Numbered from the stretch's first letter, positions 35,891 through 44,462 are shown. The stretch is DNA of 64,000 bases from Paraconexibacter antarcticus (GCF_024220175.1 NZ_CP098502.1:1736001-1800000); one strand, 5' to 3'. Notes: a model not told the origin generated them from the letters alone. A program made the numbers and translations.

Positions 35891-36705
35891 TGCCGGCGCT
35901 GCGCATCGTCTACGCCTGGGAGCTGCGCAAGCTGCTCGCCCAGAAGCGCACGTACCTCGGGCTCGGCGCCGCCGTCCTCGTCCCGCTCGTCTTCGCCGGC
36001 GCGCTGCTCGTCCAGAACGGGCAGCCGAACGACGTCGCCTTCGGGCGCTACGTCCGCCAGAGCGGCCTCGCGATCCCGCCGGTCCTGCTCATCTTCGGCT
36101 CGATCTGGCTGTTCCCGCTCATCGCGTCGCTCGTCGCGGGGGACATCGTCGCCGCCGAGGACCACAACGGCACGCTCAAGACGATCCTCACGCGCTCGAC
36201 CGACCGCTCGCGGATCTTCGTCGCCAAGGTGCTCGCGGCGGCAACTTATGCGTTCGTCGCCCTGACCGCGATGGGGGTCGTCGCGCTCCTCGCCGGCATC
36301 GCCGTCTCGGGCCTGCACCCGCTCGTCACCCTCTCGGGGACGACCGTCTCCTCCGCGAAGGGCATCGAGCTCATCGCGGCGAGCCTCCTCGTCTACATGA
36401 TGCCGCTGCTCGGGATCGTCGCGATCGCGTTGCTACTCAGCGTCCTCACCCACAACTCGGCTGCCGCGGTCGTCGGGGCGCTGATGATCTCCCTCATCCT
36501 GCAGCTCGTGACGATCCTCCCGGGGCTCGGCTCGCTGCAGCCGTACCTGCTGACGACGCAGTTCAACGCGTGGCAGGGCTTCCTGCGCACCCCGGTGGAC
36601 TACGCGCCGGTCGTCCGCGCCGCCTGGGTCTGCGCGCTGTACGCGGTGCCGGCGCTCGCGGTCGCGTTCAGCTCGTTCATGCGCCGCGACGTCACGGGCG
36701 GCTGA
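35890..36705 (+). CDS. ABC-2 type permease (envelope operon)
   Basis: A 271-residue protein with six predicted helices. It starts with the cytoplasmic RIVYAWELRKLLAQKRTYLG, then has LVAGDIVAAEDHNGTLKTIL, the coupling region typical of ABC-2 exporters. Other helices include YAFVALTAMGVVALLAGIAV and MMPLLGIVAIALLLSVL. With the preceding ATPase it forms one exporter. The LmeA-like gene follows immediately (TGA-GTG). Confidence 0.92.
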   Translation: MPALRIVYAWELRKLLAQKRTYLGLGAAVLVPLVFAGALLVQNGQPNDVAFGRYVRQSGLAIPPVLLIFGSIWLFPLIASLVAGDIVAAEDHNGTLKTILTRSTDRSRIFVAKVLAAATYAFVALTAMGVVALLAGIAVSGLHPLVTLSGTTVSSAKGIELIAASLLVYMMPLLGIVAIALLLSVLTHNSAAAVVGALMISLILQLVTILPGLGSLQPYLLTTQFNAWQGFLRTPVDYAPVVRAAWVCALYAVPALAVAFSSFMRRDVTGG

Positions 36706-37362
36706 GTGGACCGTTGGCGCTTGGGCGTGCTCGCGGTGGCGGGCACGCTCCTCGTTCTGCTCGTCGCCGCGCAGCTCGTGCTGCCGAAGGTCGCCGCGCA
36801 CCTGCTCCGGGGCCGCCTCGCGGGGGAGGCCGTCGTCGCGCGCGTCCACGTCTCCGCGTTCCCCGCCGTGAAGCTCCTGTGGGGGCAGGCGGACCGCGTG
36901 GACGTCCACCTGACGAGCCTGCGCGTCTCCCAGGCGCGGGTCGGCGCGCTGCTCGCCCAGGCGAAGGACGCCCGGACGGCGGACGTCACGATCGACCGGT
37001 TCCAGGACGGTGTGCTGCGCCTGCGCGCGCTCCGGCTGCACGAGGACCACGGCGCGCTGCGCGCGTCCGCCTATCTCGCGGCGACCGACCTGCAGCGCGC
37101 CCTGCCACCCGGGTTCGCGGTCAGCCCGGTCGCCAGCGGCGGCGGGCAGCTGGTCCTGCGCGCGACGGCCTTCGGCCTCGGCGTGGACGCCGTCGTGGCG
37201 GCGGTCGACGGCGCGCTCGTCGCCCAGCCGAACCTGCCGCTCGTCGGCAGCCTCGCCGGCCTGACGCTGTTCTCCGACCCGCGCGTGTCAGTCTCCGGGG
37301 TGGGCGCGACGACCCGCACCGGCGGCTATGGCCTGACGGCGGCGGGTCGGCTCGAGGGCTGA
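36706..37362 (+). CDS. LmeA-like (DUF2993) phospholipid-binding protein
   Basis: A 218-residue protein starting at GTG directly after the permease stop. A membrane anchor (LGVLAVAGTLLVLLVAAQLV) is followed by the DUF2993 domain: VHVSAFPAVKLLWGQADRV, RVSQARVGALLAQAKDA, GVLRLRALRLHEDHGALRAS. Characterised DUF2993 proteins such as mycobacterial LmeA act in the periplasm on lipid-linked glycans. With the LolA-like protein, exporter and kinase it completes an envelope-lipid operon. The substrate here is unknown. Confidence 0.8.
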   Translation: MDRWRLGVLAVAGTLLVLLVAAQLVLPKVAAHLLRGRLAGEAVVARVHVSAFPAVKLLWGQADRVDVHLTSLRVSQARVGALLAQAKDARTADVTIDRFQDGVLRLRALRLHEDHGALRASAYLAATDLQRALPPGFAVSPVASGGGQLVLRATAFGLGVDAVVAAVDGALVAQPNLPLVGSLAGLTLFSDPRVSVSGVGATTRTGGYGLTAAGRLEG

Positions 37363-37468
37363 GCCTTGATCCACCGTTCCGCCGGACGGTTCGCTTAAGT
37401 GACCTCCCAAGCAGGGCTTGAAAGCGACAGATTGCGCCTGTCGCGGCTCTGCTCAGGAGGTCACCCTC

Positions 37469-38803
37469 ATGGTGAACGAGTCGGCGGTCGTGGTGTTCGA
37501 TGATGCGCGGGCGGTGGCGAACGCGGGCGTGATGCTCCCGGCACTGCTCGCCGGCCGCCTCGGCCTGGAGGCGCTGGTCGACGATTGTGTTGATCTCGGC
37601 GACCGTCCGGGCGCGGCGAACCCGGGCCGGAAGGTCATGACGATGTGCTCGGCGATGGTTCTCGGCGCGGACTGCATCGATGACTGCGACCTGCTTCGGT
37701 CGGGGCAGACCGCGGCGGTGCTCGGGCATCGTGTTGCGGCGCCCTCGACCTTGGGGACGTTCCTGCGGGCGTTCACGTTCGGGCACGTCAGGCAGCTGGA
37801 CCGGGTGCTCGGCCTCGCGCTTGAACGCGCGTGGGCGGCGGGCGCCGGCCCGGGCGATCAGCGGCTGGTGATCGACGTTGATTCGTTCGTCGGTGAGGTC
37901 CACGGCTACAAGAAGCAGGGCGCGGGCTACGGCTACACCCGCCAGCTCGGCTACCACCCACTCCTGGCGACCCGCGCGGACACCGGTGAGGTCCTCCACA
38001 TCCGGCTGCGAAAGGGCTCGGCGAACACCTCCCGCGGCATGCTCCGCTTCTGCGAGGAGCTCATCGCCCGCGTTGACCGCGCCGGCGCCACCGGCCAGAA
38101 GCTCATGCGCACCGACTCGGGGTTCTGGGCGAAGAAGACGTTCGTGCGGCTTGACCGGGCCGGCTGGCAGTTCTCGATCGGGATCCGCATGCAGCCCCAT
38201 GTTCGCGCGCTCGTAGAAGCGATTCCCGAGGACGCCTGGGCCACGTTGGAGGACTACCCCAAGACGTCGATCGCGCAGATCGCCGAGACGACGATCGGCG
38301 ACTTTCGGATGATCGTCAGGCGGGTTCGCACGCTCTCCCAGCAGGGCGAGTTGCTCCCGAGTTGGGAGCACTACCCGTTCGCCACCAACCGCACCGACGA
38401 CCTCCAGATTGTCGAGGCCGAGCATCGCCAGCACGCCGTCGTTGAGCTCGCGATCCGCGACCTCAAAGACCAAGCGCTCGCGCACTTCCCTTCGGGCAAG
38501 TACAACGCCAACGCCGCCTGGACCGTCATCGCCGCGATCGCGCACAACCTGCTGCGCTGGACCCAGAAGATCGCCCTCCCCGACGCCACCACCCGCACCG
38601 CGCGGACCCTCCGCGCGCCTACGAGCACGGCGGCCTGGAGTCCTACGACTGCCGCAACACCGCAAACCCGCTCCTGGTCCCGGCCTTCGGTGCCGCCCCG
38701 GCCTGCAAGACGCAAGGCCCCTGGACGTTCAACGGCGTCAGCGCGTACTTCCCGCGGCTGCAGGCGGCGCCGCCGGCCACGAAGGCCCGGTAGAGGCCGA
38801 TGA
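37469..38803 (+). CDS. IS1380-family transposase, C-terminus lost and replaced
   Basis: The first ~380 residues are a good IS1380 transposase: GLEALVDDCVDLGDRPGAAN, HRVAAPSTLGTFLRAFTFGH, catalytic Asp in QRLVIDVDSFVGEVHG, second Asp in KLMRTDSGFWAKKTF, Glu region HAVVELAIRDLKDQALAHFP, and NAAWTVIAAIAHNLLRW. The start is ATG 37469 with a perfect AGGAGG eight bases upstream. At about 38616 homology stops and the frame runs into unrelated Ser/Arg/Pro-rich sequence, while another frame there encodes the tail of a different protein. The transposase is therefore truncated. No right inverted repeat was found. A stem GCGACAG/CTGTCGC lies upstream at 37424-37444. Confidence 0.82.
   Translation: MVNESAVVVFDDARAVANAGVMLPALLAGRLGLEALVDDCVDLGDRPGAANPGRKVMTMCSAMVLGADCIDDCDLLRSGQTAAVLGHRVAAPSTLGTFLRAFTFGHVRQLDRVLGLALERAWAAGAGPGDQRLVIDVDSFVGEVHGYKKQGAGYGYTRQLGYHPLLATRADTGEVLHIRLRKGSANTSRGMLRFCEELIARVDRAGATGQKLMRTDSGFWAKKTFVRLDRAGWQFSIGIRMQPHVRALVEAIPEDAWATLEDYPKTSIAQIAETTIGDFRMIVRRVRTLSQQGELLPSWEHYPFATNRTDDLQIVEAEHRQHAVVELAIRDLKDQALAHFPSGKYNANAAWTVIAAIAHNLLRWTQKIALPDATTRTARTLRAPTSTAAWSPTTAATPQTRSWSRPSVPPRPARRKAPGRSTASARTSRGCRRRRRPRRPGRGR
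38620..38793 (+). pseudogene. C-terminal tail of a lost gene, possibly an MCE/MlaD-type protein
   Basis: In a frame different from the transposase, 57 residues read YEHGGLESYDCRNTANPLLV then ACKTQGPWTFNGVSAYFPRL and end at TAG 38793. The Cys-containing pattern resembles the secreted tail of MCE-family proteins from related actinobacteria as I remember them; this is not certain. The reading is clean and coding-like, so the IS1380 right end and most of this gene were probably removed in one deletion. Sequence 38794-39092 after it shows no gene I can support. Confidence 0.4.
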
Positions 38804-39092
38804 GAAAGCCCGGCGCGGTTGCGGGCGAACGCCGCGGAGCACCAACGAGATCCACACCTACCGAAGCCGACATGCCGACTCCTCAAGTCGAAGTCACCGT
38901 GGCTTCAGGATGCTCCGCTCACCGCAGAAATCGAGCCGTTTTCGCCGTGCTGAGTCAGGTGCATAGAGCACTTCAGCTTGCGTCACCGCGCGCCGTTCCA
39001 GCTTCCCGTCTCACGTAGCTCAGCCGCCGTCGATCGCACTGCTGCGAGGCCAGGGCTCGCCGCGGGGCGAGGGTGGCGCCGCGCCCTGCCGA

Positions 39093-39785
39093 TCAGGTCG
39101 GTTTGTGGCGTGCAGCGTCGATCCGCGGGCGGATTACGGTGTCTGCGCGTGCCTGGCTGGCGGGGTCGGGTGCCAGTGAGCCGTGGACGGCGTCGAGGAA
39201 CCGGGGCATCGCGGTGAAGGTGTTGAGTTGGTCGGCGATGTACGTGCGTATGTCGGTGGGGGCGGCGGCGATCTCGGCGGTGAGTTCGTGGCGGCCGTCG
39301 AAGAGGGCGAGGACGTCGGTGAGGTCGCGGCTGCCGAAGGGGTCTCCTTGGCCTCGGCCGGTGTAGGCCTCGAGCTTGGTGGCGAGGAGGTAGGGCGGGG
39401 AGACGGCGCGGATGGTGGTGCCGCTCGGCAGCTTCCTGGTCTGGGCGTGGGGGAGGGCCTGTCGTTGCCAGTGGTTCTCGAAGCCGAGGAGTGATGCGTC
39501 GGCGGGGATGGCGTCGAGGATGAGGTCGGTGCCGTGGTTCCAGCGGCCGATGATGCCGCTGTCGCGGTCTTCGCGGAAACCGCGGTCGCGGAGGGCTTGG
39601 TCAAAGCGGATGAGCTGGGGGCGGGTGGTGACTTCGACGATGACGTCTACGTCGATGGTGGGGCGTGGTGTCGGGGCGGCGGGGTCGGTGATCCACAGCA
39701 CGATGGTGGCGCCGCCGACGAACACGACCTCGTCGCGCAGGTCTGCGAGCGCGGAGGCGGCGCGTTCGAGCAGCTCGATGCTCAT
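39093..39785 (-). CDS. Nucleotidyltransferase, AbiEii/DUF6036-like (candidate toxin)
   Basis: A 230-residue Pol-beta-type nucleotidyltransferase. The GG motif is VVFVGGATIVLW, the metal-binding Asp pair is in TIDVDVIVEV, and the third acidic position is in TDLILDAIPAD. The segment PPYLLATKLEAYTGRGQGD followed by SRDLTDVLALFDGR is typical of AbiEii-type toxin and DUF6036 proteins. Known relatives add nucleotides to RNA or protein targets and block growth until an antitoxin counteracts them. Its ATG overlaps the stop of the upstream winged-helix gene (ATGA). Confidence 0.8.
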   Translation of the reverse strand: MSIELLERAASALADLRDEVVFVGGATIVLWITDPAAPTPRPTIDVDVIVEVTTRPQLIRFDQALRDRGFREDRDSGIIGRWNHGTDLILDAIPADASLLGFENHWQRQALPHAQTRKLPSGTTIRAVSPPYLLATKLEAYTGRGQGDPFGSRDLTDVLALFDGRHELTAEIAAAPTDIRTYIADQLNTFTAMPRFLDAVHGSLAPDPASQARADTVIRPRIDAARHKPT

Positions 39786-40312
39786 GCTGGACTCACGGGG
39801 GTGGGGTCGAGGCGCTTACGGAGCTGGTCGGCGGCGACGCCGCGGGTGCGGGGGTCGCCGGCGCGGAGGGCGTCGAGCAGCGCGAGCCGCTCGCCGGTGA
39901 GTGGGTCGGCGCGGGCGGCGAGCAGTGCGGCCGGGTGAAGCGGCTCAAGGGCAAGGCCCCTGACGGTGCCGTCTGGAGCGGGCCACACCGGGGGCAGCGG
40001 GTCCGAGGATGCGAGCAGCTCGCGCAACGGGGCGGCGGCCCAGGCGGTGGGGACGCCGCGGACCTCGCCCTGGGGGCGGGCGGGGAAGACGTAGCGCAGC
40101 CCGTGGATGAGGAACTCCTCGGCGGCGCCCGCGATCACGCGCCGGCGCCCGGCGTCGTAGAGGCCGGAGTCGGCGAGCCGCGCAAGTGAACGGTGTACGG
40201 GTCCGGGCGCGAGGCCGAGGCCTTCGCCGAGCTCGCGCATCGTCCACCCCAGCGGTGCGCTGAGCAACTGCACGAGCACGACGATGTCCTGGCCTTTGAG
40301 CACGGCCACCAC
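39782..40312 (-). CDS. Winged-helix DNA-binding protein (candidate antitoxin)
   Basis: An N-terminal winged helix is visible: LKGQDIVVLVQLLSAPLGWT, MRELGEGLGLAPGPVHRSLA and RLADSGLYDAGRRRVIAG. A middle region (EEFLIHGLRYVFPARPQGE) and a helical C-terminus follow. I place the start at GTG 40312, just inside a perfect 26-bp palindrome. An ATG at 40354 is also in frame, but would make the palindrome coding. The gene overlaps the nucleotidyltransferase by four bases and follows the integrase closely on the same strand. It probably represses its own operon and neutralises the partner; that is inference from the pair. Confidence 0.75.
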   Translation of the reverse strand: MVAVLKGQDIVVLVQLLSAPLGWTMRELGEGLGLAPGPVHRSLARLADSGLYDAGRRRVIAGAAEEFLIHGLRYVFPARPQGEVRGVPTAWAAAPLRELLASSDPLPPVWPAPDGTVRGLALEPLHPAALLAARADPLTGERLALLDALRAGDPRTRGVAADQLRKRLDPTPVSPA

Positions 40313-40318
40313 CTTACT

Positions 40319-40344
40319 TGTTCCATGTTCCGGAACATGGAACA
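40319..40344 (-). promoter_or_regulatory. 26-bp perfect palindrome, candidate operator of the HTH/nucleotidyltransferase pair
   Basis: Half-sites TGTTCCATGTTCC and GGAACATGGAACA are exact complements centred between 40331 and 40332. Each half contains two direct GTTCC/ATGTTCC elements. It ends 6 bp from the GTG start of the winged-helix gene, where an autorepressor operator would be expected. The local sequence is less GC-rich than its surroundings. Confidence 0.7.
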
Positions 40345-40364
40345 GGTATTGCATGCACTCAGCA

Positions 40365-41489
40365 TCACAGCCCGTCGGCGTCATCATCGTGCTGAGGGCT
40401 GGGGTCGGGCCGCGGCTGGAACGGGAGTCGCGGGGTGGGGGCGAAGGCCCGTTCCATGAGCGACTTCTCGTGCGTGCGGGGGGCGTAGTCGGCGTAGATG
40501 AGCGTCGTCTTGTAGTCGCGGTGCCCCATCCACTCCTGCAGTGTCCTGAGCGGGACACCCGCGGCGGCGGCCTGGGTGCCGAACGTGTGGCGCAGGTCGT
40601 GGAAGCGGACCTGCCTAACGCCGGCGGTCGTGAGGGCGTCCTTGAAGCGCTTTCGCAGCTTCGAGGTGTCCAGCACCGACCCGAGGACCGGGTGTCCGAA
40701 CACGAGGGCGTCATCGCCGCGGTAGCTGGAGCGCTGATAGAGGCGCTCGAGCTCGGCGGCGGTGCGGTCGATGATCGGCACCGCTCGGCTTGAGCGCCGG
40801 GATTTCGGGGTGCCCCATTCGCCGCGGGAGTAGCTCACCCGCACGCGGATCACGCCCGCTGACCAGTCAACGTCACGCCATCTGAGGGCGACGAGTTCGC
40901 CTTGTCGCAGGCCGGTGGTGATCGCGGTGAGGTACAGCGGCCGGTCGACCCAGGCGAACTCGCTGTCGGCCGGCACCGCGCGCAGCAGCGCTTCGACTTC
41001 CTCGTGGGTGAGGAAGCGGATGTCGGCGTCGGTCTCCGGGTCGCGGGGCCGGTCCACGGCGGCGACGGGGTTTGCGTAGACCCATCCCTTTTTCATCGCG
41101 TGACGGAAGAGGCCGTGCAGGAACGGCAGCTGGTTTCCGACGGTCTTCGAGGCCAGGCCGTCGCGCTGCTTGACCAGCAGGTACTCGGAGACCAGGTGGG
41201 CGTCGATCCGCTCAAGGGCCCGGGCGCCGAAGAACGGGACCAAGTGGCGGCGCAGCATGATCTCGTAGTCCTGCAGGGTGGAGGTGGCGCCAAAGGGTCG
41301 CTTCGGTGATCGCCTGAGACCTCGATGCGGACATGTCACGCCCCGTCTCGCCAGGGGGCCTTTCGTGCGTCTGGCGCGCCGGGGCAGGTCCACTCGACAG
41401 CGAGGGGACGCGGCACGGGCCGCGGTCTCTGACGTCGTACGCTCGGTGCGGTCGCGGGTACAACGCGAACTCCCTCTGGCCGGCGTCAC
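40365..41489 (-). CDS. Tyrosine recombinase (phage-type integrase)
   Basis: The core-binding domain begins at TSTLQDYEIMLRRHLVPFFG (about residue 70). The catalytic domain has Arg in ITTGLRQGELVALRWRD, HxxR in VRFHDLRHTFGTQAAAAG, His in LQEWMGHRDYKTT and the Tyr nucleophile in LIYADYAPR. The first ~65 residues of the frame look non-native (Arg/Thr/Ser-rich), so the protein is probably shortened at its N-terminus or starts near GTG/ATG around 41340. No tRNA or att repeat was seen nearby. It may have mobilised the adjacent HTH/nucleotidyltransferase genes. Confidence 0.88.
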   Translation of the reverse strand: MTPARGSSRCTRDRTERTTSETAARAASPRCRVDLPRRARRTKGPLARRGVTCPHRGLRRSPKRPFGATSTLQDYEIMLRRHLVPFFGARALERIDAHLVSEYLLVKQRDGLASKTVGNQLPFLHGLFRHAMKKGWVYANPVAAVDRPRDPETDADIRFLTHEEVEALLRAVPADSEFAWVDRPLYLTAITTGLRQGELVALRWRDVDWSAGVIRVRVSYSRGEWGTPKSRRSSRAVPIIDRTAAELERLYQRSSYRGDDALVFGHPVLGSVLDTSKLRKRFKDALTTAGVRQVRFHDLRHTFGTQAAAAGVPLRTLQEWMGHRDYKTTLIYADYAPRTHEKSLMERAFAPTPRLPFQPRPDPSPQHDDDADGL

Positions 41490-42050
41490 ACCCGTTCCAG
41501 CGGCGAGTAGGGCGGCGCCGGCAGCTCCACGACGACAGGGTCTCGGGGTCGCACCTCGCCGCTGGCGACGACGATCGCCATGACGCCGGCCTTGCGAACC
41601 AGGTTGCCTGCTTCGTCACGGTCCAGCACCGCAGCCATGAGTCCGCGCTGCAGGTGGTCCAGCTGGGCGCACGGGTTGCGTAGCCCGGTGACCTCCACGA
41701 CCGCTTGGTCTCCGATCCTGAGACGGCTGCCGGTCGGCAGGTCCAGCAGGTCGATCCCACGCGTCGTGACGTTCTCACCCATGGCGCCCGCACCGACCTC
41801 GAAGCCGCGCGCGCAGCTCGGCGTGGAGTTCGGCATGGATGAGGTGGACCTGTCGGAGGTTCGGCTGGCCTGGGTCGCGGGCCACGCGGGACCGGTGTCG
41901 GACCGTGCGCCCCGAGTGGGCGTCACCATCCACCCCGAGTCCGGCCAGCAGACGGATGCACGCCACGTTCGTCTTGCTGAACGCATGCTCCGGGGAGCGG
42001 CTGACCCCTTCCACGACCCCGGGCCCCAGGACGCTCGGCGGCAGATGCAC
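41486..42050 (-). pseudogene. MOSC-domain protein with a frameshift
   Basis: Two frames join into one MOSC protein. The N-terminal part is EGVSRSPEHAFSKTNVACIR, LAGLGVDGDAHSG, SRVARDPGQPNLRQVHLIHA. The C-terminal part is MGENVTTRGIDLLDLPTGSR, VVEVTGLRNPCAQLDH, ending PPYSPLERV. The break is at a CG-dinucleotide run (41805-41814); two bases have probably been lost there by slippage. MOSC domains bind sulphur or molybdenum cofactors; the Cys in RNPCAQLD is the conserved sulphur carrier. Start is likely GTG 42050. The stop overlaps the integrase frame by GTGA. Confidence 0.75.
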
Positions 42051-42250
42051 GCCCCGAACTTACCCAGCCGGCCCCCGCATCATCCGGCCCGGCGACTGCC
42101 TGCACGCGGACCAGCGCGTCATCTGGGTAGGGGCACGATGTCATCGCCTCAGCGCGCGAGGCCTTCGGCCACGACCCTTGTCCGCGGCGGGGACGGTCGG
42201 AGTGGCGGGGACGGCTTGAGCGACCCGATTCATGGGTACGGCTCGGGAGC

Positions 42251-43756
42251 ATGAGCGAAGATCTGACAAGACGCGGTCCGTGGGCGGGCCGTTATCCCGC
42301 CGCGGCAGCGATGGTGATGTTCGCCTTGATCCCGTACCTTGCGCTCTCGGCGGCGATCGGACCGGTGACCCCGATCATCGGGCGCGACCTGGGGATCAGC
42401 AACCAGGGCATGAGCCTCGCGTCGGGGATGGCCAACGCCGCCTACGCGGTCGGCACCGTGCTGGCGGTGCAGTTCGCCCAGCTGCTGCACCAGCGCAGGA
42501 TGATGATCGTCTACGTCGCGGTGTTGGTCGTCGGTTCCGTCCTCGCGGCGGCTGCTCAGAACCCGGCCATGTTCATCGCAGGACACGTGCTTCAGGGCCT
42601 CTGCACGAGCCTCCTGCTCATCGCGGCGGTTCCACCTCTCGCCCTCGGTTTCGGTGCCTCGCGCTTCCGCGAGACGGCGATGATCATGAGCATGTGCATC
42701 TTCGGCGCCGTCACGCTCGGGCCGGCGATCGGCGGGCTCCAGGCGGAGTCACACGGCTGGCGCCCGTTGTTCTGGGGCGTCGCTGCCGTCTCGGCCGCTG
42801 CGCTCGTTCTCGCGGTCCTCACGTTCGAGGACGTCCCGCCCGCCGACCCGACGGCACCGCGCAGCCCGCTGCCGGTGCTGCTGGCGGCCGTCGGTTCCGC
42901 CGCAGCGTTTTTCGGGGCGTCCGAGCTCACCTCCCACCGGTTCCTCGAGCTGCGTACGGCGGGGATGCTGGTCGGCGGCCTCGCGGTCATCGTCGTTCTC
43001 ATCGTGAGCCAGTACCGCTCCTCCCGGCCGCTGCTGACCATCCGGACGATGCTGACGAGCACGATCCCGGTGGCCGGCATCGTCCTCGCCCTGTTCGCCG
43101 CCGCGGCGTCGGTCTCGGCGACCGCGCTCACGGCCGCGCTGCTCGTGAACCGCTTCGGGCCGCTGCACATCGGGCTGCTCTACCTGCCCGAGCTCGCGGG
43201 CGCCCTCATCACCGCCTACCTCCTCGGTCACCTGATCGGCAGGCGGACCGTCCAGTACATGCCGCTGGTCGGCATGGGCTTCCTTGCCGCCGGCATCGGG
43301 GTGTTCCTCATCCGGGTCCCGGCGACGCAGGGCACCACGTTGATCGGCTCAGCCTTGACCGGCGTCGGCCTCGGCGCGACCGTCGCGCCCGCACTGTTCA
43401 ACGCCGGCCTCTCGCTCCCGTCCGCCACCCTTCAGCGCGTGTTCGCGATCGTCGAGCTCCTGCGGGCGGTCGCCGCCTTCATGATCGCGCCCGTCTTCGC
43501 GCACTTCGCGCTCACCGTCGGGGGAGACCCGGTCACGGGCACGCGCATCGCCCTCTGGGTGGGACTCGGATTCGCGATCGCCGGCACGCTCCTACCGCTC
43601 GGGATCTACCTCCTGGGGGGCGCACGACCGCAGACGCCACAGCTCGAGGAGTTCGTCTCGGGCGACGAGCCCGCGTGGTACTCGCCCCCGTTGCTCGCCG
43701 CGTGGCGCGGCCGCGGACTCCGGGTTCGCCCGGCACGAGCGTCGGCACGATCCTGA
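42251..43756 (+). CDS. MFS drug/metabolite exporter (DHA2-like)
   Basis: A 501-residue membrane protein with about 14 hydrophobic helices. The N-terminal half has PVTPIIGRDLGISNQGMSLA and YAVGTVLAVQFAQLLHQRRM, equivalent to motif A, then GHVLQGLCTSLLLIAAVPPL (motif B) and IFGAVTLGPAIGGL (motif C, export type). No acidic residue stands out in helix 1. Such proteins export small toxic molecules or metabolites by proton antiport. It is divergent from the MOSC remnant; no local regulator gene is seen. Confidence 0.88.
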   Translation: MSEDLTRRGPWAGRYPAAAAMVMFALIPYLALSAAIGPVTPIIGRDLGISNQGMSLASGMANAAYAVGTVLAVQFAQLLHQRRMMIVYVAVLVVGSVLAAAAQNPAMFIAGHVLQGLCTSLLLIAAVPPLALGFGASRFRETAMIMSMCIFGAVTLGPAIGGLQAESHGWRPLFWGVAAVSAAALVLAVLTFEDVPPADPTAPRSPLPVLLAAVGSAAAFFGASELTSHRFLELRTAGMLVGGLAVIVVLIVSQYRSSRPLLTIRTMLTSTIPVAGIVLALFAAAASVSATALTAALLVNRFGPLHIGLLYLPELAGALITAYLLGHLIGRRTVQYMPLVGMGFLAAGIGVFLIRVPATQGTTLIGSALTGVGLGATVAPALFNAGLSLPSATLQRVFAIVELLRAVAAFMIAPVFAHFALTVGGDPVTGTRIALWVGLGFAIAGTLLPLGIYLLGGARPQTPQLEEFVSGDEPAWYSPPLLAAWRGRGLRVRPARASARS

Positions 43757-43973
43757 GCTGGGGCCCTCCGCCGACGCCGTGCTCAGATGGCGGTAGTGAC
43801 GCGACGCTCGGGTTCACGCGAAGCCGGGGCGTCCAGCCCTCGAACGTCGACCATCCCGCCTGGCCGGTGATCACCAACGTTCGCCCGTATGACCAGCTGC
43901 GCCTACAGAAAAAACAGCTATCGGCCGCCGAACCTGGTTACGCTAAGCGTGACCCCACAAAAGGAGGCCCATC

Positions 43974-44249
43974 GTGAGCTTGGTAATTCGGTTCTCGCCC
44001 GCGTCTTTGACCGCAGAGCAGTACGACGAGGTTGTCCGTCGGCTCACGGAGGCGGGGGTGTTTCCAGCAGACGGGCTCGACTACGAGCTTTGCTTTGGCT
44101 CGGAAGGCAACCTCAAGGTCAGCCAGGTCTGGGATTCGCACGAGCAGCTCGAGGCGTTCGGAGAGCGCCTGCGTCCGATTCTGGCTGAGGTGGGCATCAA
44201 CCCCGGCGAGCCGGAGGTGCTCGAGGTGCACAACATCATCAGGCGATAG
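43974..44249 (+). CDS. Small protein with an ABM-like ferredoxin fold, unknown function
   Basis: A 91-residue protein starting at GTG 43974 with AAAGGAGG six bases upstream, one of the best ribosome-binding sites in the window. The pattern VIRFSPASLTAEQYDEVVRR, DGLDYELCFGSEGNLKVSQV, WDSHEQLEAFGERLRPIL, EVLEVHNIIRR gives beta-alpha-beta-beta-alpha-beta, as in ABM-type and dimeric alpha-beta barrel domains. No enzyme assignment is possible. Proteins of this shape are often found alone in actinobacteria. Confidence 0.72.
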   Translation: MSLVIRFSPASLTAEQYDEVVRRLTEAGVFPADGLDYELCFGSEGNLKVSQVWDSHEQLEAFGERLRPILAEVGINPGEPEVLEVHNIIRR

Positions 44250-44462
44250 GAACCTTGAGGTAACGCCGGCGCCGAGCTGCCCCCGGACGCCACGAGGAGC
44301 ACGACTTTTCGCGGAGGGAGAAGTGCGGGCGGCGTTCCCGCAGGCACGCCCGGCGCGCGTGGATCCACACGGAAGCAGCGCTTCGGCGAGGACCGGGCCG
44401 CCGCTCGATCGAGCGGCGGCCTTGAACGCGTGCCACGAGGCCTTTGCGCCAACGGCCGGCGA

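Noticed and set aside
40319-41500. tRNA attachment site beside the tyrosine recombinase
   Set aside because: No tRNA-like sequence or paired direct repeat was found near the integrase, so no att site or prophage boundary is claimed.
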